Assembly: GCA_003599475.1 (NCBI GenBank)
Contig: QZKK01000162.1
Coordinates: 1 to 49,125 of the forward strand
Direction of reading: 5' to 3'
Source: Desulfobacteraceae bacterium
GTDB taxonomy: Bacteria > Desulfobacterota > Desulfobacteria > Desulfobacterales > SURF-15
Length of the DNA stretch: 49,125 bases
A program made the position numbers and the translations under genes. Every line of letters begins with the position of its first letter. Positions within the stretch are counted from its first letter, which is position 1. Under the pieces are notes generated by a model that saw nothing but the letters and a program-made list of their open reading frames with translations, searched no databases and had not been told where the DNA came from. This document shows positions 1-8,494 of this stretch, one piece after another.

Positions 1-148
1 GTAATGCAAGAAGATTTTTATCTTTGGACGGTGAGATACCTGGCTTTCTGGTGGATCCAAAAGCGGCGATGCGGGAGTTTTCAAAATAACCGAACCCCAA
101 TTCCCCCCCTCTTCTCCGGGCAAGATCGAGGGCAGAATCCGCCTGCTG

Positions 149-526
149 GTGGTCGACGACCACATCGTAATGCGCCAGGGGCTTTCCACGATACTCGATC
201 CGCATCCCGATATCGAAATCGTTGCCGAAGCTTCAGACGGGGAGTCGGCCGTCCGCCTGGCCCGCAAGCTCAAACCGGATGTGATCCTGATGGACATCGG
301 CATGCCGAGGGTAAACGGCATCGAGGCGACCCGGATCATCCATTCGGAGATGCCGGAAATCCGCATCGTCGGACTTTCCATGTTCGAGGATTCCGAAGTT
401 GCCTCTATCTTGATGGAAGCCGGAGCTTCCGCCTGTCTGACAAAGTCCGGAAACCTCGATGGGCTTTTGGCGGCGATCCGGGGGGAGCGGCCGAAGGATT
501 CAGCGGTGAACGGTTCAAAGACATAA
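149..526 (+). CDS. orphan response-regulator receiver domain (possibly truncated)
   Basis: A receiver (REC) domain with no output domain. It shows the acidic VDDH pocket, the phospho-acceptor Asp in LMDIGMP (codon 293-295) and the conserved Lys in LTKSG. It closely resembles the receiver at the C-terminus of the kinase at 1614-4928 (about 80% identical by eye). The start is doubtful. No ATG or TTG lies between the in-frame stop at 32-34 and GTG149, and GTG149 removes most of strand beta-1 (RIRLLV is encoded just upstream). CTG143, about 10 nt after a GAGGG, would restore it. Positions 3-89 are open in another frame and could be the tail of an upstream gene ending at TAA 87-89. It may be a genuine single-domain regulator or a relic of a duplicated hybrid kinase. 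The domain call is secure; the gene boundaries are not. Confidence 0.7.
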   Translation: MVDDHIVMRQGLSTILDPHPDIEIVAEASDGESAVRLARKLKPDVILMDIGMPRVNGIEATRIIHSEMPEIRIVGLSMFEDSEVASILMEAGASACLTKSGNLDGLLAAIRGERPKDSAVNGSKT

Positions 527-599
527 ACCCTGTCGTTGCAGAACGGCTCAATTCGTCGTCCTTGGATTGAGATTTAACCCGGAGCCCTTCAGGAAACCT

Positions 600-1604
600 A
601 TGAAGAAATCAATGACACTGCTTGCGATCGTTTCTTTTCTGCTCGCCGGAATGACCGGGTGCGGCCGGGATCAGGATACGAAAACGGCCGAAGAGCCTGT
701 GCCGATCCGGATTGCGGTAACCCCCTGGCCGGGTTCGGCACCCCTCTACATCGCCCGTGAGAAGGGCTACTTCGAGGAAGAAGGAACCGATGCGACTCTC
801 GATTCCTACATTTCGGGGCACCTCGGTCTCGATGCCGTCTTGTCCGGAAAGGCGGATCTCGCCACGGTCGGGGACACACCGATTGCCCGTGCGGCCATTG
901 ACGGCAGGCCGGTTGCCGTGGTGGCCACCATTTCAAAGGTCGACCGGGCGATTTCGATCATCGCGAGAAAAGATAAGGGGATTTCGTCTGCCGGTGATCT
1001 TCGAGGGAAGAGAATCGGCCGGGTGGAAGGCACCACCGCCGATTTCTTCTTGTATATCTTGCTGACGGCCTCCTACATCGATCCCAGAAAGGTGCAGCTT
1101 GCCCCTCTCCATCCGGAGGGAGTCGTAGATGCCCTGTTCTACGGTCAGGTGGATGCCGTATCCACCTGGGCGCCCCACACGGCCGTGCTCAGGGATAAAC
1201 TCGGCGACAATGCGCTCGTTCTGAACGATCCCAGTATTTACACGATGACCTGGAATATCGTCGCAGCGCGCGATTTCGTGAAAAACAACCCCGGCACCAT
1301 CGAGAAATTCCTTCGAGCGATCTTAAAGGCAAACGCGTTCATCGCGAAAGAGCCCGATGAGACTCTGGCCGTCTGTTCCAAACAAATCGGCACCGAAGGT
1401 CCTCTGTTCGAAAAGGAGTGGAAAGACTACCATTTTGCCGTATCGCTGGATGAAGGGCTCGTATTGAACATCGAGGACCAGGCGAGATGGATGTTGAAGA
1501 AAGAAACGGGGGGCGTTCGGATCCCGTCCAATTTGATCGATCTCTTTTATACCGGCGGTTTGAAGGCGGTGAGTCCTGAAGCCGTCAGGATCGCAGGAAG
1601 ATAG
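600..1604 (+). CDS. ABC-type solute-binding lipoprotein, NMT1/SsuA-like
   Basis: Predicted periplasmic solute-binding lipoprotein of the NMT1/THI5-SsuA-TauA fold. ATG600 gives a signal peptide (MKKSMTLLAIVSFLLAG) and a lipobox ending LAGMTGC. AGGA lies about 8 nt upstream, so this start is preferred to the ATG at 567. Family features are IAVTPWPGSAPLYIAREKG at the mature N-terminus, a GKADLATVGDTP segment, and FYGQVDAVSTWAPH in the second lobe. Such proteins normally deliver small organic or sulfonate-type ligands to an ABC permease. No permease or ATPase gene is adjacent; instead the gene sits 9 bp before a membrane-bound hybrid kinase. A role as ligand sensor for that kinase is therefore plausible, but this is inference. 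Ligand unknown. Confidence 0.85.
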   Translation: MKKSMTLLAIVSFLLAGMTGCGRDQDTKTAEEPVPIRIAVTPWPGSAPLYIAREKGYFEEEGTDATLDSYISGHLGLDAVLSGKADLATVGDTPIARAAIDGRPVAVVATISKVDRAISIIARKDKGISSAGDLRGKRIGRVEGTTADFFLYILLTASYIDPRKVQLAPLHPEGVVDALFYGQVDAVSTWAPHTAVLRDKLGDNALVLNDPSIYTMTWNIVAARDFVKNNPGTIEKFLRAILKANAFIAKEPDETLAVCSKQIGTEGPLFEKEWKDYHFAVSLDEGLVLNIEDQARWMLKKETGGVRIPSNLIDLFYTGGLKAVSPEAVRIAGR

Positions 1605-1613
1605 GATCAGGAT

Positions 1614-4600
1614 ATGAAAATCAGCGCGAAATTGAAGCTGTCCGCCTGGGTGCCGGTGCTCATCGCCCTTGTCATCGCCATTTTCCTGCTCTTTTCGTTC
1701 AGGACCCTGGATGAAGCCCGGGAGAAGAGCCACACGGCCCACCGGATCATTCAGGGCATATTTTATCTGAATAGCATGGCCCGCTCCTATTTGCTTTATC
1801 ACGAGGACCGCCCGAAATCGCAGTTCCTGAGCGAACACAGTTCGATTTCAGAGCTTATCCGATCCGCCCGGTTTACAAACGGCGAACAACAGCGGCTTTT
1901 AGAAGGCATCCGCCGCAACAGTGAATCGATGTGGGATACGTTCATCAAGCTGGTCGCAAACAGCGAGCATCCGGACGCAGCTACGGATACACCGCTGCAC
2001 AAGGAAGCGGACGACCGCCTTGGCGGCAGGCTCCTGATCCAGGCAAGCGACGCATTGTCCGACGCGCTGCACCTCGATCGCCTGATCGACGACGGGATCA
2101 CTTCAAGCCAGAAAAGGATCAGCACGCTGATCTTCATCCTTATTTTTTCCACAACCGGTCCCCTGACCTATGTCCTGATGCGGGTGATGAAAAAAATCGG
2201 GGCATCGCTTTCAGAGCTCCGCAAAGGAACCGAGATCGTCGCCTCCGGAAATCTGGATCACCGCATCGGCATGGCGCCAACCGATGAAATCGGAGAACTT
2301 TCCCGCTCCTTCGACCTCATGACAGAAAATCTCAGAGAAACGAAGGTTTCAAGGGATGCCTTGAGCAAAGAGGTGCAGGAGCGAAAGCGTGCCGAGGAGG
2401 CCCTGCGCGACCAGCGCGAGTGGCTGCGGGTGACCCTGAGCAGCATCGGCGATGCGGTCATCGCCGCCGATACCGGGGGACGGGTCACCTTTATCAATCC
2501 GGTCGCCCAGGCGCTGACCGCCTGGCCGATCGAGGAGGCGATGGCACACCCGATCCGGAATGTCTTCCGGATCGTAAACGAAACAACCCGCGAGCCGGCC
2601 GAAGACGTCGTCGAGCGCGTGCTGTCCGCCGGAAACGTCGTAAACCTGGCCAACCACACCGCCCTTCTGACCCGCGACGGGCGGGAAATTCCGATCGAAG
2701 ACAGCGCAGCCCCCATCAGGGATGGTGCGGGCAACCTGATCGGGGTGGTGCTCGTCTTCCACGACGTCACCGAAAAGCGGCGCGCACAAGCGGCGCTGAG
2801 CGAATCGGCGGAAAAGCTGCGCATCGTTTCCGACTTCACTTATGACTGGGAGTACTGGCGCAGCCAGGACAACCGCTTCCTTTATGTCTCTCCTTCCTGC
2901 GAGCGCATCACCGGCTACACGCGCGAGGAGTTCCTCCAGGACCCGGACCTCTACTCCCGGATCATCCATCCGGACGACCGCGAGCGGGTCCTTGCGCATT
3001 TGAGTGAAGACCAGCTCCATCGCGAATTATGCGAGATTGAATTCCGGATCTTCCACCGCGACGGAGGTCAACGCTGGATCGGCCACGTATGCCGGCCCGT
3101 GCTGGACGATAGGGGGCAGCCGATCGGACGCCGTGCTTCCAACCGCGACATCACCGGGCGCAAACAGGCCGAGAGCGCTCTGCGCGACAACGAGTATCGA
3201 TTCAGGCTGCTGTCGGAAACAGCCGGCCGGCTTCTGGCAACAGACGAGCCGCAGAAAATCGTCGAGGGTCTTTGCAGGGAGGTCATGTCACACCTGAACA
3301 GTCATCTCTGCCTCAACTTCCTTGCGGACGAAAAAGACGGCATGCTTTACTTGAATGCCTGCGCGGGTATCGCCGAATCGGAAGCCGAGGAGATCGAATG
3401 GCCCGACCATCGGATGAACGTATGCGCCCGCCCCGGTGATAGACCGGATAGAAAAGCGGACCCGAAATCGAACCGGAAATCGGATCAGAAGCCGCAGCGA
3501 ATCGTAACCGAAGAGATCGGCACCAGCCCCGATCCGCAGATGCAGGGGGTCAAATCCTTCGGCATCCAGACCTATGCCTGCAACCCGTTGATGCTCCGGG
3601 ACAGGCTCATCGGAACCCTTTCCTTCGGCACACAGACCCAATTTTCGCCCGAAGATCTTGCCCTCATGAAGACGGTAGCCGACCAGGTGGCGACCGCCAT
3701 GGAACGGATGAGGCTCGTCAGAGAGCTCGAAAAATCACGGGATAGTCTTGAAATACGGGTTCAGGAGCGCACCGCCGAGCTCAAGTGGCGCGCCGAGCAG
3801 CTCTCTCGATTGGCATCCGAGTTGACGCTGGCCGAGGAACGCGAGCGCCGCCGGCTTGCGGAAATTCTGCACGACCATCTGCAGCAGCTTCTGGTCGGAG
3901 CCAAGCTCAGCGTGGAAAGCCTCGCCCCGAGCGTCTCAGACGATCAGCAGCAGCTCTTTCATCATGCCTGCAAGATGCTCATGGAATCGATCAAGATATC
4001 GCGATCGTTGACTGCCGAGCTTTCGCCGGCGGTCCTCTACCAGCGGGGGTTTTCTGCGGCTCTGGAATGGCTGTCAAAGTGGATGAAAGAAAAATACGAG
4101 CTTTCCGTCGAACTGAAGATAGATCCGGAAATCGAAATCTACAGGGAAGATATGACGGTGCTCCTTTTCCAATCGGTTCGCGAGCTGCTTTTCAATGTCG
4201 TAAAGCATGCGCGGGTAAACTTGGCCGCAGTGCTCGTTTCCAAAGGGGACCCGCATCATTTGCGGATCGTTGTCAGGGACCAAGGAGAGGGATTCGATTC
4301 CGACGAAATGTGTGAAAACGGAGGGCAGACCTCCGGATTCGGAATGTTTACAATCCGGGAAAGACTCGAATTGTTGGGCGGTCGACTGGAGATTGAAAGC
4401 GCACCGGGAAAAGGCTCCGCCTTCACGCTGATTGCCCCGCTTGAGAAAGCCGAATCCGGCCAAAGCGAGCCGGAACCTCGCCAGGGCGGCGGTGCTGCCG
4501 GTGATACTGTTCCTGCAGCGATTCCTGCCGATTTCGAAAAACGGATCCGCCTCATGCTGGTCGACGATCACATCGTGATGCGCCAGGGCCTCTCTACGAT

Positions 4601-4928
4601 GCTCAACTCGCACCCCGATATTCAGATCGTGGCCGAGGCCGGCGACGGGGAAGCGGCCGTTCAACTGGCACGCAAGCATAAACCCGACGTCATCCTGATG
4701 GATATCGGAATGCCGAAGATGAACGGCATCGAGGCAACCCGGATCATCCATTCGAAAATGCCTGAAATCCGCATCATCGCCCTTTCCATGTTCGAGGATT
4801 CCGACATCGCCGCGGTCGTGTCGGAGGCCGGAGCAGCCGCTTATCTGACCAAGACCGGAAACACAAAAGCGCTTTTGGCCACGATCCGGGGAACCCATGA
4901 ACGGTGGACGGTAGACGGCGGACGGTAG
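1614..4928 (+). CDS. membrane hybrid sensor histidine kinase (HAMP-PAS-PAS-GAF-HisKA_3-HATPase-REC)
   Basis: Large inner-membrane sensor kinase of 1104 residues. Order: TM1 about 9-29, periplasmic loop of about 135 residues, TM2 about 169-191, HAMP about 190-243, PAS/PAC about 268-390 and 398-518, GAF about 530-715, coiled coil, HisKA_3 dimerisation box with phospho-acceptor His753 (EILHDHLQQ), HATPase with N-box ELLFNVVKHA near 856 and GFG/GKG boxes, then a REC domain with Asp1030. HisKA_3 kinases normally pair with NarL/LuxR-type regulators. This REC is of that type but lacks the DNA-binding domain, so the output is unclear. The GAF domain holds a charged low-complexity insert (PDRKADPKSNRKSDQK). 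The last residues (WTVDGGR) and the stop codon are encoded by a 7-bp tandem repeat. AGGAT precedes ATG1614. It is probably co-transcribed with the binding protein 9 bp upstream. Confidence 0.93.
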   Translation: MKISAKLKLSAWVPVLIALVIAIFLLFSFRTLDEAREKSHTAHRIIQGIFYLNSMARSYLLYHEDRPKSQFLSEHSSISELIRSARFTNGEQQRLLEGIRRNSESMWDTFIKLVANSEHPDAATDTPLHKEADDRLGGRLLIQASDALSDALHLDRLIDDGITSSQKRISTLIFILIFSTTGPLTYVLMRVMKKIGASLSELRKGTEIVASGNLDHRIGMAPTDEIGELSRSFDLMTENLRETKVSRDALSKEVQERKRAEEALRDQREWLRVTLSSIGDAVIAADTGGRVTFINPVAQALTAWPIEEAMAHPIRNVFRIVNETTREPAEDVVERVLSAGNVVNLANHTALLTRDGREIPIEDSAAPIRDGAGNLIGVVLVFHDVTEKRRAQAALSESAEKLRIVSDFTYDWEYWRSQDNRFLYVSPSCERITGYTREEFLQDPDLYSRIIHPDDRERVLAHLSEDQLHRELCEIEFRIFHRDGGQRWIGHVCRPVLDDRGQPIGRRASNRDITGRKQAESALRDNEYRFRLLSETAGRLLATDEPQKIVEGLCREVMSHLNSHLCLNFLADEKDGMLYLNACAGIAESEAEEIEWPDHRMNVCARPGDRPDRKADPKSNRKSDQKPQRIVTEEIGTSPDPQMQGVKSFGIQTYACNPLMLRDRLIGTLSFGTQTQFSPEDLALMKTVADQVATAMERMRLVRELEKSRDSLEIRVQERTAELKWRAEQLSRLASELTLAEERERRRLAEILHDHLQQLLVGAKLSVESLAPSVSDDQQQLFHHACKMLMESIKISRSLTAELSPAVLYQRGFSAALEWLSKWMKEKYELSVELKIDPEIEIYREDMTVLLFQSVRELLFNVVKHARVNLAAVLVSKGDPHHLRIVVRDQGEGFDSDEMCENGGQTSGFGMFTIRERLELLGGRLEIESAPGKGSAFTLIAPLEKAESGQSEPEPRQGGGAAGDTVPAAIPADFEKRIRLMLVDDHIVMRQGLSTMLNSHPDIQIVAEAGDGEAAVQLARKHKPDVILMDIGMPKMNGIEATRIIHSKMPEIRIIALSMFEDSDIAAVVSEAGAAAYLTKTGNTKALLATIRGTHERWTVDGGR

Positions 4929-4937
4929 ACGGCGGAA
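4903..4937 (+). repeat. heptanucleotide tandem repeat, GGTAGAC family
   Basis: Five consecutive 7-bp units (GGTGGAC, GGTAGAC, GGCGGAC, GGTAGAC, GGCGGAA). The array begins inside the kinase gene, encodes its last residues and supplies its TAG stop. The reverse-complement family (GTCTACC) recurs at 7449-7545. Confidence 0.85.
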
Positions 4938-4988
4938 GAAACCCGCATCCCGCAACATCTCAATTGACTTTTTCGATCTCTTGAACTA

Positions 4989-5034
4989 AACGCTTTTAAG
5001 CGTTCAGCTTTCAGAGGTTTCCCGCCCCGGCGGG
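4989..5034. other. two palindromes in the kinase-cyclase gap
   Basis: The 225-bp gap between the kinase and cyclase genes holds a 7-bp-arm palindrome (AACGCTT, TT loop, AAGCGTT; 4989-5004) and a G+C-rich hairpin CCCGCC-CC-GGCGGG (5021-5034). Neither is followed by a T-run, so neither is a canonical terminator. Similar CCCGCC/GGCGGG hairpins occur at 19598-19613 and 26198-26219. The stretch TCCTTGGATTTAACCC at 5099-5114 resembles 559-580, downstream of the first receiver copy. Confidence 0.5.
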
Positions 5035-5153
5035 ATTCAAGGTTTAGCGTTCGGCCCGGCAGCTTACCGGAGGAGCGGCAAAATCGATCGATTATGAATC
5101 CTTGGATTTAACCCTGAACAGTGAACGCTGCAAACGCTTTGCGAGGGATCGCG

Positions 5154-7418
5154 ATGGCTTCTTTCTTTAAGAAGATGATTCGGTTTCGCCCTGTTTACAT
5201 CGGCGTCCTGGCTGCGCTTGCCGGGATGGTCGCCTACTTCAGCGGCATCCCCTTTCTCGATCTGATGGAACTGAAAACCATCGATTTACGATTTCAATCC
5301 CGTGGCGCCATCCCGCCGAGACCGGAAGTGGTTCTGGCCGTCGTCGATGAAAAAAGCCTCGCGCGCGAGGGAAAGTGGGTCTGGCCGCGTTCCAAGTTCG
5401 TCAAGCTGATCGATGCCCTCTCATCCGCAGGTGCCAGGGTGGTGGCCTTCGATATCGGATTTCTCGAGCCAGACAACCTGCAGTTGATGCAGACCGTCGA
5501 AGAAATCGAAAAAACTTTGCCGAATTTCGCTGCATGGAACGGGGGTATTGAAGGGTATTTCAAGGAAATAAAAAGCCGGTGCGATAACGATCTGCTTCTG
5601 GCCGACGCGCTGAAACGCTCTTCTGCAAGAATCGTTCTCGGCTATTTTTTCCATACGGACATCGAGAGTGCCGCCCATTTCGATGAAGGCTCTCTTGAAA
5701 CCAATGCCCGGAATCTTCAGGGAACCGAATATAAGCAGATTCGTTTCGCCTCCAAGGAAGCTAAAAATGTAAGACTGGTCGAGGCCTTCGCACCGGAGTC
5801 CAATATTGCCGTCATTTCCCGGGCCACCCCGTATGCAGGATCGTTCAGCATGATGCCGGATCCGGACGGCGTCATCCGAAAAATCCCTGCCGTGTTCAAA
5901 TTCAGAGACGAACTGTATGCACCTCTTTCACTGATAGCGGCCTGTGCCTACCTGAACCAGGATATCTCGGACATCTCGGTCGATATCTCGCAGTTTGGAA
6001 TCGATTCGGTCCGCATGGGCTCCCTGCTCATCCCGACGGACGAATATGGAAACCTCATCGTCAACTACCGGGGCGGTCCCAAGACCTTTCCGCACATCTC
6101 GATTACGGACATCCTGCAGGGAAAGATTCCGGATTCGGCGTTGAAGGACAAGATCGTCCTTGTCGGCGCGACCGCAACCGGAGTCTATGATCTGCGGGTC
6201 ACCCCCTTTGCAAGCGTATACCCGGGGCTCGAAATTCATGCCAATGTGATCGATTCCGTTCTTTCGGGAGATTTTCTGAACCAACCGGAGTGGGGTCGAT
6301 TTTTCGATGTGTTCGCCGTGGTTGTCTCCGGGCTTTTTCTGGGGCTGGTTCTCCCGAGCGCCGGAGTCAGCCTCGGTGCATTGACAACCGCTGCGGTGTT
6401 CGCAGGATATGTATTTCTATGCTACTATTTCTTCGCTCAAAAAGGGTGGATCCTCAACATGGTCTATCCTCTCACCGTTACGGTCCTTGTCTACGTGAGC
6501 ATTACCGCCTACAAGTATCTGGTTGAAGCAAGACAGAAACGGTTCATCCGGGGGGCCTTTTCCACCTACCTGGCACCGTCTGTCGTCAAACAACTGATCG
6601 AGTCGCCCGAAAAACTGGTTTTAGGCGGCGAACAGCGGGATATCACAGCATTTTTCTCGGATGTGCAGGGATTCACGAGCATATCCGAGAAGCTCACTCC
6701 GACTGAGCTGGTCGAACTGCTGAACGAGTTTCTGACCGAAATGACGAACATCATCCTGGAGCATGAGGGAACCGTGGATAAATTCGAGGGGGATGCGATC
6801 ATCGCATTTTTCGGTGCACCGATGGATCTGCCCAATCATGCGGAGATCGCCTGCCGGGCATGTATCCGGATGCAGAAGCGGTTGTCGGAGCTGCGGCGGG
6901 TTTGGATCGACCAGAACAGGCCTGCACTCAAGATGCGGATCGGGCTTTGCACGGGAACTGCCGTTGTGGGAAACATGGGGTCCAGAAACCGGATGGATTA
7001 TACGATGATGGGGGACACCGTCAATACGGCGGCAAGGCTTGAAGGCATCAACAAAATATACGGGGTCTACACGCTGATCAGCGACGCCACTTATCATCGC
7101 CTGAACGGAAATATCGTGACGCGAGAGGTCGATTCCATCAATGTCGTGGGAAAGGATGAGCCGGTGACCATCTACGAGCTGTTAGGGTATCCGGAAGATA
7201 TGGACCTGACGCAGGGTCGAATGCTGGAGCTCTATTCCGAAGGGTTGAAAGCCTATCGGGGGAAAGAGTGGAAGCGTGCTGTCGAATCGTTCGAAGCGGC
7301 CCTTTCGGTCTTGCCGGAGGACGGTCCGAGCCGGGTCCTTCTGGCCAGAACCCGGGAATTTCAGGTCTCTCCACCGGCGCAGGATTGGAATGGGTCGTTT
7401 ACCATGAGAACCAAGTAG
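5154..7418 (+). CDS. CHASE2-domain class III adenylate/guanylate cyclase
   Basis: Membrane nucleotide cyclase of 754 residues. A short N-terminal TM is followed by an extracytoplasmic CHASE2 sensor domain (about 40-375), then three TM segments (about 382-460) and a cytoplasmic class III catalytic domain (about 485-665). Metal-binding aspartates are visible in FFSDVQGFT (Asp503) and KFEGDAIIAFFG (Asp547), and the substrate/transition-state segment is MDYTMMGDTVNTAARLEG. A TPR-like tail (YSEGLKAYRGKEWKRAVESFEAAL) follows. ATG5154 is chosen over GTG5121 because GAGGGATCGCG precedes it and the TM follows at once. The product is most likely cAMP, but base specificity cannot be fixed by eye. It is followed by exported LPP20-like and FecR genes. 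A cyclic-nucleotide-binding protein is encoded at 13105-13581. Confidence 0.93.
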   Translation: MASFFKKMIRFRPVYIGVLAALAGMVAYFSGIPFLDLMELKTIDLRFQSRGAIPPRPEVVLAVVDEKSLAREGKWVWPRSKFVKLIDALSSAGARVVAFDIGFLEPDNLQLMQTVEEIEKTLPNFAAWNGGIEGYFKEIKSRCDNDLLLADALKRSSARIVLGYFFHTDIESAAHFDEGSLETNARNLQGTEYKQIRFASKEAKNVRLVEAFAPESNIAVISRATPYAGSFSMMPDPDGVIRKIPAVFKFRDELYAPLSLIAACAYLNQDISDISVDISQFGIDSVRMGSLLIPTDEYGNLIVNYRGGPKTFPHISITDILQGKIPDSALKDKIVLVGATATGVYDLRVTPFASVYPGLEIHANVIDSVLSGDFLNQPEWGRFFDVFAVVVSGLFLGLVLPSAGVSLGALTTAAVFAGYVFLCYYFFAQKGWILNMVYPLTVTVLVYVSITAYKYLVEARQKRFIRGAFSTYLAPSVVKQLIESPEKLVLGGEQRDITAFFSDVQGFTSISEKLTPTELVELLNEFLTEMTNIILEHEGTVDKFEGDAIIAFFGAPMDLPNHAEIACRACIRMQKRLSELRRVWIDQNRPALKMRIGLCTGTAVVGNMGSRNRMDYTMMGDTVNTAARLEGINKIYGVYTLISDATYHRLNGNIVTREVDSINVVGKDEPVTIYELLGYPEDMDLTQGRMLELYSEGLKAYRGKEWKRAVESFEAALSVLPEDGPSRVLLARTREFQVSPPAQDWNGSFTMRTK

Positions 7419-7422
7419 ACGA

Positions 7423-7545
7423 GTTGCGGGTTGCGGGTTTCTTTCGCAGTCTACCGTCCACCGCCCACCGTCTGCCGATTCGACCGTCTACTGTATACTG
7501 TCCACCGTCTACCGGTTTGACCGTCTACCTTCTACCGGTTCGACA
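7423..7545 (+). repeat. intergenic heptanucleotide repeats, GTTGCGG and GTCTACC families
   Basis: Almost the whole 142-bp gap after the cyclase gene is made of 7-bp units. It holds GTTGCGG twice (7423-7437), then a long degenerate run of GTCTACC variants (GTCCACC, GCCCACC, GTCTGCC, GTATACT, TTCTACC) broken by GGTTTGACC-like spacers (7449-7545). The second family is the reverse complement of the repeat at 4903-4937. Confidence 0.85.
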
Positions 7546-7560
7546 AATGGAGGGGAGAAC

Positions 7561-8439
7561 ATGAAATGCCGGCTCTTTTTATCGATGGCCGTACTGATGT
7601 GGGTCACGGTATTCGATGGAGCATTCTGCGCGGGCTTCCCTGAGGTACTCGCCGAATTTGAGAACGGCAGTATCGATTGGAGCAGCGGAGTTGTTGAAGC
7701 AAGCGGTGTCGGAGGTCCATGCAAACGTCTGCCCGACGGCTCCAGGCAGGAAGAGGAAGCGATGGCCGAGGCTTGTGCGGCAGCGAGAAAAAACCTCCTC
7801 CAGATCGTCGAACGGATCCGCATCGATTCTCATAAGACCGTTGGAGACCTTCTCGAAAGGGATCCCGAGGCCCGGAAACGGCTGCTGACCCTGATCGATT
7901 CCATACAGCCGCTGATGACCCCGGGAATTCGCTCCGACGATTTCGCCGAGGTCAGATTGTCGATGTCGATTCACGGGTCGTTTTCACAAATCGTTCTCCC
8001 CTCCGAAATCAAACAGATCGATCCGATTCGTGCGGTCAGCCCCATGAAACCTCCTCCCGCTTTTCCCGGCTCTGAACCCCCTTCAGGCAAGAGTCCTGTC
8101 CATTCGGGTATGATCGTCGACGCCAAGGGGCTGGTTGAAGTCAAGCCGGCAATGGTTCCCCGGATTGTCGATGAGGCTGGAAATCAAATTTATGGTCCCG
8201 CATTTGTCAGCCGGGAGTATGCCGTCGAATCCGGGATGAGCGTCTATATGCAAGAGATTCAATTGGCGAAAACAAGCAGCCGGGTCGAACCGAATCCTTT
8301 GATCGTCAAGGGTTTGAAGACCAAAAACGATGGAAGATCGATCATCGTCGTCAGCAATGCCGACGCCTCGAAGCTTCGGCATGCATCGGAGCACTTTTCC
8401 TTTCTAAAGCAATGCAGGGTCATCATCGTTGTCGATTGA
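7561..8439 (+). CDS. exported LPP20-like protein of unknown function
   Basis: A 292-residue exported protein. It has a cleavable signal peptide (residues 1 to about 23, ending FCAG) and no lipobox Cys at the cleavage point. A strong GGAGGGGAG lies just before ATG7561. The segment with DWSSGVVEASGVG followed by an Ala-rich helix (AMAEACAAARKNLLQIVERIRID) resembles the LPP20/FlgT-N-like domain of delta-proteobacterial envelope proteins. The C-terminal half has a Pro/Ser-rich linker (about 160-185) and a second beta-rich domain ending in SFLKQCRVIIVVD. It overlaps the start region of the FecR gene, so the two are probably co-transcribed. Function unknown; the family assignment is from pattern recognition only. 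Confidence 0.7.
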   Translation: MKCRLFLSMAVLMWVTVFDGAFCAGFPEVLAEFENGSIDWSSGVVEASGVGGPCKRLPDGSRQEEEAMAEACAAARKNLLQIVERIRIDSHKTVGDLLERDPEARKRLLTLIDSIQPLMTPGIRSDDFAEVRLSMSIHGSFSQIVLPSEIKQIDPIRAVSPMKPPPAFPGSEPPSGKSPVHSGMIVDAKGLVEVKPAMVPRIVDEAGNQIYGPAFVSREYAVESGMSVYMQEIQLAKTSSRVEPNPLIVKGLKTKNDGRSIIVVSNADASKLRHASEHFSFLKQCRVIIVVD

Positions 8440-8494
8440 CTCCGATATTTTCAGCTTCCCCGGGCACGAAGGCACAAAGAAGGAATGTTTACCA

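Noticed and set aside
4..570. A 188-codon open frame on the plus strand at the window start
   Set aside because: It overlaps the receiver domain in another frame and its translation is Arg/Pro-rich with no domain.
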